The translations under genes and the position numbers were made by a program. A stretch of 64,000 nt of DNA from Burkholderiales bacterium (lineage in GTDB: Bacteria; Pseudomonadota; Gammaproteobacteria; Burkholderiales; Casimicrobiaceae), in NCBI GenBank assembly GCA_025354165.1, contig JANXNI010000038.1, forward strand, positions 1 to 64,000. The letters are read 5' to 3'. Numbering within the stretch: the first letter of the stretch is position 1; each line of letters begins with the position of its first letter. The notes below the pieces were generated by a model. That model searched no databases. It had not been told where the DNA came from and saw nothing but the letters and a program-made list of their open reading frames with translations. Of the stretch, positions 25,026 to 33,968 are shown in pieces.

Positions 25026-25985
25026 ATGACCGATCCTTCATCGCCGCGCCCGTTAATCGTCCGTATCCGCAATTTCATTGGCGACGTGGTGCTCGGTGTC
25101 CCGGCGCTGGAGCGCCTGGAGCGTTCCGGTTACGCGTTGCATCTGGTCGGCAAACCGTGGGCCAGATCGCTGCTCGAGGCTTATGGCTGGCCAGTGACGC
25201 GTTATCCGAAGGCGTTCGCCGAGCGTCGGTCGCTGCTCGCTCAGATTGCGCAACCACTTCGTGCCAACGACCCGACTTTTAGCCACCGCGTGAATGCAGT
25301 GACCTTCGCGACGTCGTTTTCCAGCGCGCTGGACATGCGCTTTGCCGGATTGAAGCCGTTTGGTTATGCAGTTGAGGGGCGTAGCTTTTTGCTCGCCAAA
25401 TCCGCGCCAATTGTTTACGGTGAGCACGCGCTGGATTCGTATTGGCGTTTGACCAGCGCGTTACTCAATGACAGCACTGCCAATCCGCCAGCCGCGCAGC
25501 TCAAAGTGAGCGACAACGCGAACGAGGCAGCCCTCGCCGCTTTGCAAGCCGTGGGCGTTGGTCCGGGCTACATCGTGCTGGTACCGTTCGCCGGCGGCAC
25601 GTTCGAAAAGCTCGACAAAAAGTGGCCGCATTTCGCGAAACTGGCGGAACGACTGGCTGCGACGGGACGCGATCTGGTGATGGCGCCGGGGCCGGATGAA
25701 ATGGACATTGCCCGCGCCATTGCCCCGCAGGCGAAACTGCTGCCCAAACTTGATCTCGGGCCATACTGCGCGGTGCTGCGCGATGCCGCGTTGACGATTG
25801 CTAACGACACCGGGCCGGGGCATATGGCGGCATCGGTCGGCGGTCGATTATTAAGCGTGCTGGGGCCAACAAAAATCGAGCAATGGGGCCCGCGCGGACC
25901 GCACGTGACGGTCGTGCAAAGCTACCCGGAATGGCCTTCAGTCGACGCCGTGGCTGGCGCCGCGTCGCCGCTGCTCAACGCCTGA
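25026..25985 (+). CDS. Glycosyltransferase family 9 (heptosyltransferase-like)
   Basis: A 319-aa GT9 enzyme related to WaaF/WaaC. The start RPLIVRIRNFIGDVVLGVPALERLERSG matches the acceptor-binding N-domain, and ALTIANDTGPGHMAASVGGRLLSVLGPT is the ADP-heptose-binding motif. It should transfer a heptose or other sugar during LPS core synthesis on the cytoplasmic membrane face. It is divergent from DUF4254-waaC with a 119-bp intergenic region. Its last 64 nt overlap the convergent O-antigen ligase gene. Acceptor not determinable. Confidence 0.9.
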   Translation: MTDPSSPRPLIVRIRNFIGDVVLGVPALERLERSGYALHLVGKPWARSLLEAYGWPVTRYPKAFAERRSLLAQIAQPLRANDPTFSHRVNAVTFATSFSSALDMRFAGLKPFGYAVEGRSFLLAKSAPIVYGEHALDSYWRLTSALLNDSTANPPAAQLKVSDNANEAALAALQAVGVGPGYIVLVPFAGGTFEKLDKKWPHFAKLAERLAATGRDLVMAPGPDEMDIARAIAPQAKLLPKLDLGPYCAVLRDAALTIANDTGPGHMAASVGGRLLSVLGPTKIEQWGPRGPHVTVVQSYPEWPSVDAVAGAASPLLNA

Positions 25986-27256
25986 TTTTTACAATACGCA
26001 CCCGCCGCAAATATCCCCAACATCAGCGGATACCACGTCCCCTCCGTGACGATAAATAGCGGCGAATCCAGCATGCAATGCACGAGTAGCGTCGCCAGCA
26101 GCGAATAGCCCACGAACTTGTCGCCGAGCGGCAATGTGCGCATCACCCAACCGGCGGTTAGCAGCCACGCAACGAGTGCAAGCAGTCCCAGACCGCCAAA
26201 CTGTACTGCAAGAAACAGGAACTGGTTGTGCGGGTTGTAGGAGCCGATCTTGCACCACTCTGGCGACTCCGCGATGCGGCAATATTCCATCGCGTAGCTG
26301 CCCGCGCCCCAGCCGAGCACCGGGCGCGCTTGCACCAGTTCCATCGATTTGCTCGCGTATTCCATGCGCTGGCCGATGGAGGTTTTAATGCCCTGCTCTT
26401 GCGACGATTCGACTTCGCTAAATGCAGTGTGGAATCGCTCGCGCACCACATCGCTGGCGGTCGCGGCAATGAGCGCAATCGCGGCCAGCGCCGCTGCAGC
26501 AATGCGCAATCGGGTATCACGGGCAGTAGCGAAGGCCAGAAAAGCAACCACGATCAGGTTCACCAGCAAAGTAACGTAGCCCGCGCGTCCATGCACGAAA
26601 TACAGAATATTGACCGCTGCGGCGGCAGCCACTGCAATCCATGCCCATCCCCGTGCAGCCTGCTTTCCAGCAAGATGACAGCGCCACGCTTCGGCAAACG
26701 CGGCGACAAAAAACACCGACATCATCACGTTCTGCGTGATGTGGTGTTTGAACACGAAATGATCATCTAGCTCATGCGGCAGATGCAGTTTGCCAAACGG
26801 GAACGCCCACACAATATGCAGATAAGAAAGCGCGAGCGTAATGAGCATCGCCAGCATCCACGCCAACAGCGCCCGCCGACGCCAGCGCTCGTCGGTGAGC
26901 ACTGCAATCGCAATCGGCGCGTAAAGCAGGCGTGAATATTTAGTGAGCGCGCGGCGAATCTCATCGGAGGGCGCGTTGCTATAGGTGGCACCGACAACGA
27001 TCAGGGCGAGAAGTACAAGCGTCGCTAGCGCGAACGGATGCACACGCCAGCGCTGCCAGTGCGCAAGATAACCACCGGTCGCGATTAGCGTGAGAAGCAG
27101 TGCGCCACCCAGCACGTTCGATGTCGCACTACCCAAAGGCACCGAAAAAGCCACGGCGACGACCAGCCAGCCACACCAGTTGAGTAAGGTGGGCTCGGGT
27201 CGACGGAAAAAATCGCTGCGAAATAACGCGATTGGCGTCATGAAAGGTTTGAACAC
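25922..27256 (-). CDS. O-antigen ligase family protein (WaaL/Wzy-like)
   Basis: A 444-aa inner-membrane protein with about ten to twelve hydrophobic segments and the Wzy_C domain. The large periplasmic loop contains SIGQRMEYASKSMELVQARPVLGWGAGSY and later the PHNQFLFLAVQFGGLG signature with the conserved His. Such proteins ligate O-polysaccharide to lipid A-core or polymerise repeat units. The C-terminal 21 codons overlap the convergent GT9 gene; this tail is Ala/Thr-rich and outside the conserved domain. Ligase versus polymerase cannot be decided by sequence alone. Confidence 0.9.
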   Translation of the reverse strand: MFKPFMTPIALFRSDFFRRPEPTLLNWCGWLVVAVAFSVPLGSATSNVLGGALLLTLIATGGYLAHWQRWRVHPFALATLVLLALIVVGATYSNAPSDEIRRALTKYSRLLYAPIAIAVLTDERWRRRALLAWMLAMLITLALSYLHIVWAFPFGKLHLPHELDDHFVFKHHITQNVMMSVFFVAAFAEAWRCHLAGKQAARGWAWIAVAAAAAVNILYFVHGRAGYVTLLVNLIVVAFLAFATARDTRLRIAAAALAAIALIAATASDVVRERFHTAFSEVESSQEQGIKTSIGQRMEYASKSMELVQARPVLGWGAGSYAMEYCRIAESPEWCKIGSYNPHNQFLFLAVQFGGLGLLALVAWLLTAGWVMRTLPLGDKFVGYSLLATLLVHCMLDSPLFIVTEGTWYPLMLGIFAAGAYCKNQALSSGDAAPATASTEGHSG

Positions 27257-27362
27257 AGCGCAAGTGACATCACGGCGTCATTGTAGAGGCTGCCCAGCGC
27301 TCTGTGCAGTGCGTTTGTTGGTCGTTCAAAGGCGATGTCGCGGCTTCACTACAATCGGTCGC

Positions 27363-27791
27363 ATGAGGTCACAAGCTTTTTTTGGTTCCCCCGACGATTG
27401 CGCACGGGCGTTTTACGACGCTTTTGCTCAGGCCGACATCGAAGCCTTGATGTCGGTGTGGGCGGATGATGACGATATTTGCTGCGCACACCCGGCGGCC
27501 GCGCCGCTCTACGGCTACGCAGCGGTGCGTTCAGCGTGGGAGGCAATTCTTCGCGGTTCTGCAAAGATGCGCATCGAGATGCGCGAAGAATCGTGGCATC
27601 GCACCATCGGCATGGTGACGCTGCATGCAATCCAGTGGATTTACGTCGGCGACGAGCCGCAGCCGCGCGGGCCGGTGTTTGTCACCAATGTGTTTCAGCG
27701 CGAGCCGCAGGGCTGGCGGCTGATTGTGCACCACGCGTCGCCGCTGCAAACGGGCCTCGCACCGGGCGCTGGCCAGGTGGTTCTGCACTAA
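27363..27791 (+). CDS. NTF2-like (SnoaL_3/DUF4440) protein
   Basis: A 142-aa cone-fold protein. CARAFYDAFAQADIEALMSVWADDDDICCAHP and the later GVRSAW-like segment (AAVRSAWEAILRG) followed by VTNVFQREPQGWRLIVHHAS match the SnoaL_3 subgroup of NTF2-like proteins. The upstream frame remains open for about 90 codons, but that part runs antisense through the O-antigen ligase gene and lacks family similarity, so ATG 27363 is chosen. Function unknown; the fold is used by enzymes and binding proteins alike. Copy D of the palindromic repeat begins at its stop codon. Confidence 0.82.
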   Translation: MRSQAFFGSPDDCARAFYDAFAQADIEALMSVWADDDDICCAHPAAAPLYGYAAVRSAWEAILRGSAKMRIEMREESWHRTIGMVTLHAIQWIYVGDEPQPRGPVFVTNVFQREPQGWRLIVHHASPLQTGLAPGAGQVVLH

Positions 27792-27909
27792 TAGCTTTTC
27801 GATGAAACCACCGTCGCATTGGGGCTACGTGCGAATTTTGCCAGTTTTCGACTTTTAGCTAAATACGACGCTAGCCCTTGTGAAAACGTCATTTTACGTA
27901 AAAGTTGAC
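27791..27909. repeat. Palindromic repeat, copy D
   Basis: About 119 bp with ends ATAGCTTTTC and AAAAGTTGAC, blocks GGGGCTA and CTAGCCCTTG, and the centre TTTCGACTTTT. The left arm starts at the last base of the NTF2-like gene's stop codon. A further 138 bp without features follows before the molybdenum hydroxylase operon. The element may terminate the upstream transcript. Confidence 0.75.
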
Positions 27910-28047
27910 TGCTTCGTTGAAACTCAAATCCAACCGTCGCTTGTTTGATATGGGTGTATCTGACGTCGTTCACGGCGAAGCGCCATTCGATTGCCAAAAA
28001 CGCAGCGCAAGCGGTGATAATTCGGATTCGATTTTCAGGAGTGCTCC

Positions 28048-28590
28048 ATGCCCAAATTAAACGTCAACGGCAAAATGCTGGATTACGCTGCCGACGACGG
28101 CACGCCGCTGTTGTGGGTGCTGCGCGAACAATTGGGCCTTACTGGCACCAAGTACGGTTGCGGCATTGCGCAGTGCGGTGCCTGCACCGTTCATATCGAC
28201 GGCGTCGCCGTACGCTCATGCGTGATGCCTGCGTCCGCGATGACCGTCAAACAAAAGATTACGACGATTGAAGGCGTTTCCGCTGACGGCTCGCACCCTG
28301 TGCAGCGGGCGTGGCAGGCGCTGGATGTGCCGCAATGCGGTTTCTGCCAGTCCGGCATGATCATGGCCGCGACGTCGCTGCTCAAAGAGAAGCCGAATCC
28401 GACCGACAGGGACATTGACGAGGCGATGACCAACATCTGCCGCTGCGGCACGTACAACCGCGTGCGCTCGGCGATCCACACAGCAGCGAAAGAAATGGCC
28501 GCAGCGAAGGCAGGCGCGAAGCCGAAAAAAGTTGCCGAGCTGGGCAAGTCCGTCATGAACATTGAACACGTCGCGGGAGGCCAGGTATGA
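28048..28590 (+). CDS. (2Fe-2S)-binding subunit of a molybdenum hydroxylase (IorA-like)
   Basis: The small iron-sulfur subunit, 180 aa. A plant-type [2Fe-2S] ferredoxin domain with [17 protein letters not shown] (about 41-58) is followed by a helical second cluster domain with [10 protein letters not shown] and CRCGTYNRV. This is the isoquinoline 1-oxidoreductase alpha type of the xanthine dehydrogenase family. GGAGTG lies about 4 nt before the start. It overlaps the large subunit gene by 4 nt. Electrons probably pass to a cytochrome or other periplasmic acceptor. Substrate unknown; aldehydes or N-heterocycles are typical. Confidence 0.92.
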   Translation: MPKLNVNGKMLDYAADDGTPLLWVLREQLGLTGTKYGCGIAQCGACTVHIDGVAVRSCVMPASAMTVKQKITTIEGVSADGSHPVQRAWQALDVPQCGFCQSGMIMAATSLLKEKPNPTDRDIDEAMTNICRCGTYNRVRSAIHTAAKEMAAAKAGAKPKKVAELGKSVMNIEHVAGGQV

Positions 28591-30773
28591 ATGCCGCCGT
28601 CAAGGCTTCACGCCGTACGTTTCTAAAAGGCAGCGCTGCCACCACCACCGGTCTGGTGATCGGCTTTTATGTGCCGTTCCTGAACAAGCAGGCCATCGCG
28701 CAGGGCATCACGGCCTCCATCGCGCCGGAAGTCAACGCGTGGGTCGTCGTGCGGCCCGATGACAAAGTCGTCATCCGTGTCGCCCGTTCCGAGATGGGTC
28801 AGGGTACGCTCACCGGCCTCGCACAAATGGTCGCCGAAGAGCTGGAATGCGATTGGGCAAAGGTCATGACCGAATATCCGACGCCGGGCCAGAGCCTTGC
28901 GCGTCAGCGCGTATGGGGCAATTTCAGCACCGGCGGAAGCCAGGGTATTCGTGGCTCGCATGATTACGTGCGTAAAGGCGGCGCGGCGGCGCGCATGGTG
29001 TTGATTCAGGCGGCAGCAGAGGAATGGAAAGTGCCAGTCGGCGAGTGCAGCGTCAGCAAAGGGGTGATCACCCACGGCCCGTCGAAGCGCAGCACGACCT
29101 ACGGCAAAGTCGCCAACGCCGCCGCAAAACTTCCCCCGCCGAAAGATATTCCGCTCAAAGACCCGAAAGACTGGAAAGTCATCGGAAAGCGTCTGGCCCG
29201 CCTCGATACCGTCGACAAAACGACTGGCAAACAGGTTTATGGCATGGACTTGAAACTGCCGGGCATGCTCAACGCGGCTGTGAAGGACAGCCCCGTGTTC
29301 GGCGGCAAGGTGAAGAGCGTTGACGACGCGGCCGTGCTCAAGCGGCCCGGCGTCGTGAAAGTGCTGCGCGTTGGCGATAGCGCGGTCGCCGTGGTCGCCG
29401 ATACCTGGTGGCGCGCGAAAACAGCGCTAGACGCGTTGAAGATCGAATGGGATGAAGGCCCGAACGCCAAACTGTCGAGCGCGAGCTTCGGCGAGATACT
29501 GAAGGCCGGTCTTGACGCAAAAGATGCAGTCGTTGGTAACAGCGTCGGCGACGCGCCCGCCGCGATTGCCAGCGCCGCGCGCAAGATCGAAGCGGTGTAT
29601 TCATACCCGCATCAAAACCACGCGTGCATGGAAGTCATGAACGCGACGGTCAAATGGACGCCGGAAAAATGCGAAGTCTGGGTGCCGACGCAGAACGGCG
29701 AAGCCGCACATGCCGCCGCGACGGACGCGTCCGGACTACCGGCGGCGCAATGCGAGGTCTACAAAATTCATCTCGGCGGCGGCTTCGGTCGACGCGGTGC
29801 AACGGACTATGTGCGGCAAGCCGTTGGTATTGCCAAACAAATGCCGGGCACACCGATCAAGATGATCTGGTCGCGCGAAGAAGACATGGCGCAGGGCCGA
29901 TTCCATCCGGTCACGCAGTGCAAACTCGTTGCCGGGCTCGATGACAAAGGCGAAATCACTGGACTGCACATGCGCATTTCCGGGCAGTCGATTCTCGCCG
30001 GTGTCGCGCCGCAGAATATTCGCGACGGCAAGGATCCCGTGGTGTTTCAGGGCTTGAATCCACCAGGGCCGGAAGCCTCGATTGGCTACACCTTCCCAAC
30101 GCTGCTGGTCGATCACGCGATGCGTAATCCAAGCACGCCGGTTGGGTTCTGGCGCGGCGTGAACTTGAACCAGAACACGATTTATCTAGAAAGCTTCATC
30201 GACGAAATCGCGGTGGCCACGAAGCAGGAGCCGCTCGCGCTGCGCCGCAAGCTCATGAAGAATCACCCGAAGCATCTCGCGGTGTTGAACGCCGTCGCCG
30301 AGAAAATTGGTTACGACAAGCCAGCGCCTACGGGCGTGTTCCGGGGGCTCGCACAGACGATGGGTTTTGGCTCGTATGTGGCTGCGTGCGCCGAGATTTC
30401 TATCAGCAAAGAGGGCGCACTGAAAATTCATCGCATCGTCGCGGCAACCGATTGCGGCAACGCAGTGAATCCGCAGCAGATTGAAGCGCAGGTTGAAGGT
30501 TCGTTCGTTTACGGCTTGTCGGCCGCGCTGTATCAGGAATGCACGATGAAGGACGGACGCATCGAGCAGAGCAACTTCGCCGATTACCCGACGCTGAGGC
30601 TTGCCGACATGCCTAAAGTGGAGACGGTCATCGTTGCTTCGGGCGGGTTCTGGGGGGGTGTTGGCGAGCCGACGATTGCCGTTGCGGCACCCGCAGTGCT
30701 GAACGCGATCTTCGCGGCGACCGGTAAACGCATTCGCGATTTGCCGCTAAAGAACCATAGCCTGAAGGCGTAG
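28587..30773 (+). CDS. Molybdopterin-binding subunit, xanthine dehydrogenase family (IorB-like), Tat-exported
   Basis: The catalytic subunit, 728 aa. A twin-arginine signal ([10 protein letters not shown]) marks folded export with its cofactor to the periplasm. Further on, [18 protein letters not shown] and the [24 protein letters not shown] and [19 protein letters not shown] segments belong to aldehyde oxidase/IorB-type molybdopterin cytosine dinucleotide domains. There is no FAD subunit, as usual for the IorAB subgroup. SoxX starts 9 nt after its stop, so the enzyme and the Sox proteins appear to form one transcription unit. Confidence 0.92.
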   Translation: MNAAVKASRRTFLKGSAATTTGLVIGFYVPFLNKQAIAQGITASIAPEVNAWVVVRPDDKVVIRVARSEMGQGTLTGLAQMVAEELECDWAKVMTEYPTPGQSLARQRVWGNFSTGGSQGIRGSHDYVRKGGAAARMVLIQAAAEEWKVPVGECSVSKGVITHGPSKRSTTYGKVANAAAKLPPPKDIPLKDPKDWKVIGKRLARLDTVDKTTGKQVYGMDLKLPGMLNAAVKDSPVFGGKVKSVDDAAVLKRPGVVKVLRVGDSAVAVVADTWWRAKTALDALKIEWDEGPNAKLSSASFGEILKAGLDAKDAVVGNSVGDAPAAIASAARKIEAVYSYPHQNHACMEVMNATVKWTPEKCEVWVPTQNGEAAHAAATDASGLPAAQCEVYKIHLGGGFGRRGATDYVRQAVGIAKQMPGTPIKMIWSREEDMAQGRFHPVTQCKLVAGLDDKGEITGLHMRISGQSILAGVAPQNIRDGKDPVVFQGLNPPGPEASIGYTFPTLLVDHAMRNPSTPVGFWRGVNLNQNTIYLESFIDEIAVATKQEPLALRRKLMKNHPKHLAVLNAVAEKIGYDKPAPTGVFRGLAQTMGFGSYVAACAEISISKEGALKIHRIVAATDCGNAVNPQQIEAQVEGSFVYGLSAALYQECTMKDGRIEQSNFADYPTLRLADMPKVETVIVASGGFWGGVGEPTIAVAAPAVLNAIFAATGKRIRDLPLKNHSLKA

Positions 30774-30782
30774 CGACGCGTG

Positions 30783-31229
30783 ATGAGCAGGCGGGCGTTG
30801 ATGTTTGCGGCGCTGGCGTTTAGCGCCGCTGCCACGCCTGCGATTTGTGCGCCGTTGGCTGCTTTTGAGGTTGTCAACGACGGCATTCCCGTGGCGCTTA
30901 CGAACGCTCCCGGCGATGCCATTAGAGGCCGCATGATCGTCGGCAACCGCCAGATCGGAATGTGCATGCTCTGTCATCAAGCGCCGATTGCCGAGGACCG
31001 ATTTCAGGGTGATATTTCAACGAACTTCGCAGGGGTCGGAGCGCGGTGGACCGTGCCGCAACTGCGCCTACGCATTGTGAATTCGCGGCAAATCAATCCG
31101 GCTTCGGTGATGCCCGCCTTCTACCGGACAGATGGATTGGAGCGCGTGACCGCGACCGCACGTGACAAGCCGATCCTCGACGCGCAACAGGTTGAAGATG
31201 TCGTCTCGTGGTTGGTTTCACTCAAATGA
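30783..31229 (+). CDS. soxX: Sulfur oxidation c-type cytochrome SoxX
   Basis: A 148-aa periplasmic monohaem cytochrome. The Sec signal peptide ends near PAICA (about 23). The haem site is CMLCH (61-65) and the distal Met ligand is M110 in SVMPAFYR, as in SoxX. With SoxA it forms the SoxAX complex that oxidatively couples thiosulfate to the SoxY cysteine. A GTG one codon earlier is an alternative start; ribosome site is weak, suggesting coupling to iorB 9 nt upstream. Its stop overlaps the soxY start (ATGA). Confidence 0.92.
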   Translation: MSRRALMFAALAFSAAATPAICAPLAAFEVVNDGIPVALTNAPGDAIRGRMIVGNRQIGMCMLCHQAPIAEDRFQGDISTNFAGVGARWTVPQLRLRIVNSRQINPASVMPAFYRTDGLERVTATARDKPILDAQQVEDVVSWLVSLK

Positions 31230-31672
31230 AACGTCGTATCTTCTTCGCAAACAGTGTTGGGTTGATGGCGAGCGTCGTCGTCAGGCCGGTCGCTGCGCTG
31301 ACGCAGAGTGACGTACTGACACCGCTGGTCAACGCATATGCAGCCGGTGGCGGCGTGCGCGAAGGCCGCGTGAAATTCGACATCGCGCCGCTGGTCGACA
31401 ATGGCAATAGTGTGCCCGTCGAAATCACAGTTGACAGCCCGATGACGCAGGCGCAACACGTCGTCGGCATCGCTCTCTTCAACGAAAAAAATCCGCAAAA
31501 TCAGGTCGCTGAATTTACGTTGTCCCCGTTGGCGGGCCGCGCCCGTGTAGCAACGCGCATCCGCCTTGCGCTGTCGCAGCAACTGGTTGCGGTCGCCAAA
31601 ATGAACGACGGCAGTTGCTGGACGCACACCGTCGAAGTCCTCGTCACCATTGCTTCGTGCATCGAGGAGTAA
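31226..31672 (+). CDS. soxY: Thiosulfate oxidation carrier SoxY, atypical C-terminus
   Basis: A 148-aa periplasmic carrier protein. The N-terminal KRRIFFANSVGLMAS segment is a Tat/Sec-like signal, and residues about 47-140 match the SoxY immunoglobulin-like domain (VEITVDSPMTQAQHVVGIALF, ARVATRIRL). Classical SoxY ends in a flexible GGCGG arm whose Cys carries the sulfur intermediate. Here the tail is TIASCIEE: Cys145 is kept, but the glycines are replaced and charged residues follow. A second Cys (C131) lies nearby. The start is the ATG overlapping the soxX stop. Whether this protein still works as a Sox carrier is uncertain. Confidence 0.88.
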   Translation: MKRRIFFANSVGLMASVVVRPVAALTQSDVLTPLVNAYAAGGGVREGRVKFDIAPLVDNGNSVPVEITVDSPMTQAQHVVGIALFNEKNPQNQVAEFTLSPLAGRARVATRIRLALSQQLVAVAKMNDGSCWTHTVEVLVTIASCIEE

Positions 31673-31677
31673 CGGCA

Positions 31678-32022
31678 ATGGCGCGCGCACTCATCACTGT
31701 CCCAAGAACTGCCAAACGCGGCGAAATTCTCGAAATTCGCGCACTGGTGCAACACCCAATGGAGACCGGCTATCGGCGCTCCAGCGAAGGCGATTTACTG
31801 CCACGCGATCTGATCCGACGATTCTCCTGTCGCTTTGTGGAAAGCGGCAAAACCGACGATACGGGCGTGATTGTGATCGCGGCGACACTGCACGCCGCCA
31901 TCGCCGCCAACCCCTATCTGTCGTTCAACCTGCGTGCCGCTACGAGCGGCACACTGGCGTTTAACTGGGAAGGCGACAATGGTTTCAGTCATCGCGAACA
32001 AGTTGCGCTGATCGTGACCTGA
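31678..32022 (+). CDS. soxZ: Thiosulfate oxidation carrier partner SoxZ
   Basis: A 114-aa protein without a signal peptide, exported together with SoxY. ITVPRTAKRGEILEIRALVQHPMETGYRR and AIAANPYLSFNLRAATSGTLAFNWEGDNG are the SoxZ hallmarks. It forms the SoxYZ heterodimer that presents the carrier arm to the Sox enzymes. The ATG at 31678 lies 5 nt after the soxY stop, with GAGGAG inside the soxY end as ribosome site. The length is slightly above the usual 100 or so residues. Confidence 0.94.
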   Translation: MARALITVPRTAKRGEILEIRALVQHPMETGYRRSSEGDLLPRDLIRRFSCRFVESGKTDDTGVIVIAATLHAAIAANPYLSFNLRAATSGTLAFNWEGDNGFSHREQVALIVT

Positions 32023-32023
32023 T

Positions 32024-32797
32024 ATGCGGAAGATCGGTGTTGCCACGCGGGTGATCGCGCTCGCAATGCTGGGGTTTGTGTCATTGGCCGTAGCGCAAAG
32101 CACCCGCCAATCTGGCTTCGATTTCATGCAACCCGCGACGCAGGCATTGCAAAAGGATGACACGCAAAATCCCGCGATGCTCTGGGTGAAAGACGGACAA
32201 GCCATCTGGGCGCAGCGCGACGGTGCGACCCAAAAATCCTGCGCTGACTGCCACGGGGACATCAAGCGCACGCGCGGCGTAGCAGCACGCTATCCGCAAT
32301 ACTCAGCTGAGGCCAAAGGCGTCATCAACCTGAGCCAGCAAATCAATCAGTGCCGCACCACGCACCAGCAGGCGAAAGCATGGCCCGCTGAAGACGCATC
32401 GCTGCTCGGTGTCGAGACCGCAATCGCCGTCGAATCTCGTGGCCAACCCCTCGCGCCACCCGCGCAATCGCAACTGGTCGATGCGCAGAAACGCGGCGAA
32501 GCAGCCTTTGACCGACGCATCGGCCAAGTGGATCTAAGCTGTCGTGATTGCCACGAATCACTCGCGGGCAAGCGCCTCGGTGGCAACATCATCCCGCAGG
32601 GCCACCCGACGGGTTATCCGATCTATCGCCTTGAATGGCAAGCCGTCGGTAGTCTGCAACGACGACTGCGCAACTGCATGACAGCCGTGCGTTCGGAGCC
32701 GTATCCGTACGGCGCAAGCGAACTGGTCGACCTTGAGGCTTATCTGGCCAACCGCGCAGCCGGGATGCAGCTCGAATCGCCGGGCGTGCGGCCTTAA
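32024..32797 (+). CDS. soxA: Dihaem c-type cytochrome SoxA
   Basis: A 257-aa periplasmic cytochrome. A Sec signal peptide (cleavage near AVAQ, 24-25) precedes two haem sites: CADCH (73-77) and CRDCH (173-177). C110 and C218 are placed to be the axial cysteine ligands; C218 in RNCMTAVRSEPYPYG is the active-site cysteine. This is the dihaem SoxA form that with SoxX attaches thiosulfate to SoxY. It is the last gene of the iorAB-soxXYZA unit: soxB and soxCD are absent, and copy E of the palindrome follows 8 bp after the stop. Confidence 0.94.
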   Translation: MRKIGVATRVIALAMLGFVSLAVAQSTRQSGFDFMQPATQALQKDDTQNPAMLWVKDGQAIWAQRDGATQKSCADCHGDIKRTRGVAARYPQYSAEAKGVINLSQQINQCRTTHQQAKAWPAEDASLLGVETAIAVESRGQPLAPPAQSQLVDAQKRGEAAFDRRIGQVDLSCRDCHESLAGKRLGGNIIPQGHPTGYPIYRLEWQAVGSLQRRLRNCMTAVRSEPYPYGASELVDLEAYLANRAAGMQLESPGVRP

Positions 32798-32805
32798 GTT
32801 TCTGC

Positions 32806-32925
32806 ATCAGCTTTTATGTTAAATGACGGCTGCATAGGGGCTATATCCACATATTGTCAAATATCGACTTGTTGAATTATATGAGTCTAGCCCTTGATCA
32901 GAGGCGGTTTCAGCATCAAGCTGAT
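32806..32925. repeat. Palindromic repeat, copy E, supplying the end of the ABC ATPase gene
   Basis: A 120-bp copy with ends ATCAGCTTTT and AAGCTGAT, blocks GGGGCTA and CTAGCCCTTGATC, and centre TATCGACTTG. It fills the gap between convergent soxA and the minus-strand ATPase gene. Its right arm overlaps the last three codons and the TGA stop of the ATPase gene (32916-32925), so the element now provides that gene's stop codon. Confidence 0.82.
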
Positions 32926-33968
32926 GTGGCGAGTGTGGGTGAACTCACTGCCGCTGAAGCTGCAAAACAAGCCACTTGCCTTCCCTTCAAACGCAGCAAT
33001 TCGGGGCGCGACTGGTCACACGGTTCGAACCTGCGCGGACAGCGCGGATTGAACGCACAGCCCGCTGGCGGATTTAGCGGATTCGGCACTTCACCGGCGA
33101 CCGGTGTGCGTGCTTTGCCCGTCATGTGCAAGTCGGGAATCGCGTCGAGCAGCATGCGCGTGTACGGATGTTGCGGGTCACCAAAAACTTCTTTTTTGTC
33201 GCCAATCTCTACCAGGCGTCCGAGATACATCACGCCCACACGATCTGCGATGTGATGCACGACTTGCAGGTTGTGCGAGATGAAAAGGTAGGTGAGCCCC
33301 ATTTCACGCTGCAAATCTTTCATGAGGTTCAGCACCTGCGCCTGTACCGAAACATCAAGCGCGGACGTCGGTTCATCGCAGATCAGAAATTCCGGATTGC
33401 TCGCTAACGCGCGCGCAATCGAGATGCGCTGACGCTGTCCGCCAGAGAATTGATGCGGATACTTTTCACCGTCTTTCGCTGTGAGCTTGACGAAGCCGAG
33501 CAGCTCGGCGACGCGCTTGTCGAGCGCTGCTCCGTTGGCAATGAGCTTGTGCGTGCGGATCGGTTCGGCCACGATGTCGGCGACGCGCCAGCGTGGATTC
33601 AGGCTCGCGTACGGATCCTGAAAAATCATCTGCACTTTGCGGCGTAGCGCACGAGCCGCATCGTTGTTCGAAGTCAGCGCGATTTTCATGTCCTGACCAT
33701 CGATGGTCACGCTGCCGGTGGACGATGCGTAAAGACCCACGATCAGCTTGGCAACCGTCGATTTGCCGCAGCCAGACTCACCGACCAGCGCCAGTGTTTC
33801 ACCGCGCTGAATGTCGAAACTCAGATCACTCACCGCATGCAAAAAGCTCTGCGGCTTGCGCTCGATGACGCGGTTAAGCCACGGTGCGGAAACGTCGAAG
33901 GTCTTGCTGACGTTCTTTAACTGCACAAACGCGTCAGTCGTTTGACGTCTTACCGAAGGCGTCGTCAT
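32916..33968 (-). CDS. Dipeptide/oligopeptide ABC transporter ATPase (DppF-like)
   Basis: An ATPase of the peptide/opine/nickel importer family, 350 aa. Walker [20 protein letters not shown], signature [15 protein letters not shown], Walker [13 protein letters not shown] and the switch His (FISHNL) are intact; the C-terminal oligo_HPY region has the [14 protein letters not shown] cysteine motif. Overlaps dppD-like gene by 4 nt. The final residues TLATSA and stop come from repeat copy E. Partner of the ATPase at 33965-34963 and permeases at 35490 and 38875. Confidence 0.93.
   Translation of the reverse strand: MTTPSVRRQTTDAFVQLKNVSKTFDVSAPWLNRVIERKPQSFLHAVSDLSFDIQRGETLALVGESGCGKSTVAKLIVGLYASSTGSVTIDGQDMKIALTSNNDAARALRRKVQMIFQDPYASLNPRWRVADIVAEPIRTHKLIANGAALDKRVAELLGFVKLTAKDGEKYPHQFSGGQRQRISIARALASNPEFLICDEPTSALDVSVQAQVLNLMKDLQREMGLTYLFISHNLQVVHHIADRVGVMYLGRLVEIGDKKEVFGDPQHPYTRMLLDAIPDLHMTGKARTPVAGEVPNPLNPPAGCAFNPRCPRRFEPCDQSRPELLRLKGRQVACFAASAAVSSPTLATSA

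Noticed and set aside
27090..27362. N-terminal extension of the NTF2-like protein
   Set aside because: The open frame runs antisense through the O-antigen ligase gene and lacks similarity to the family, so the shorter start is used.
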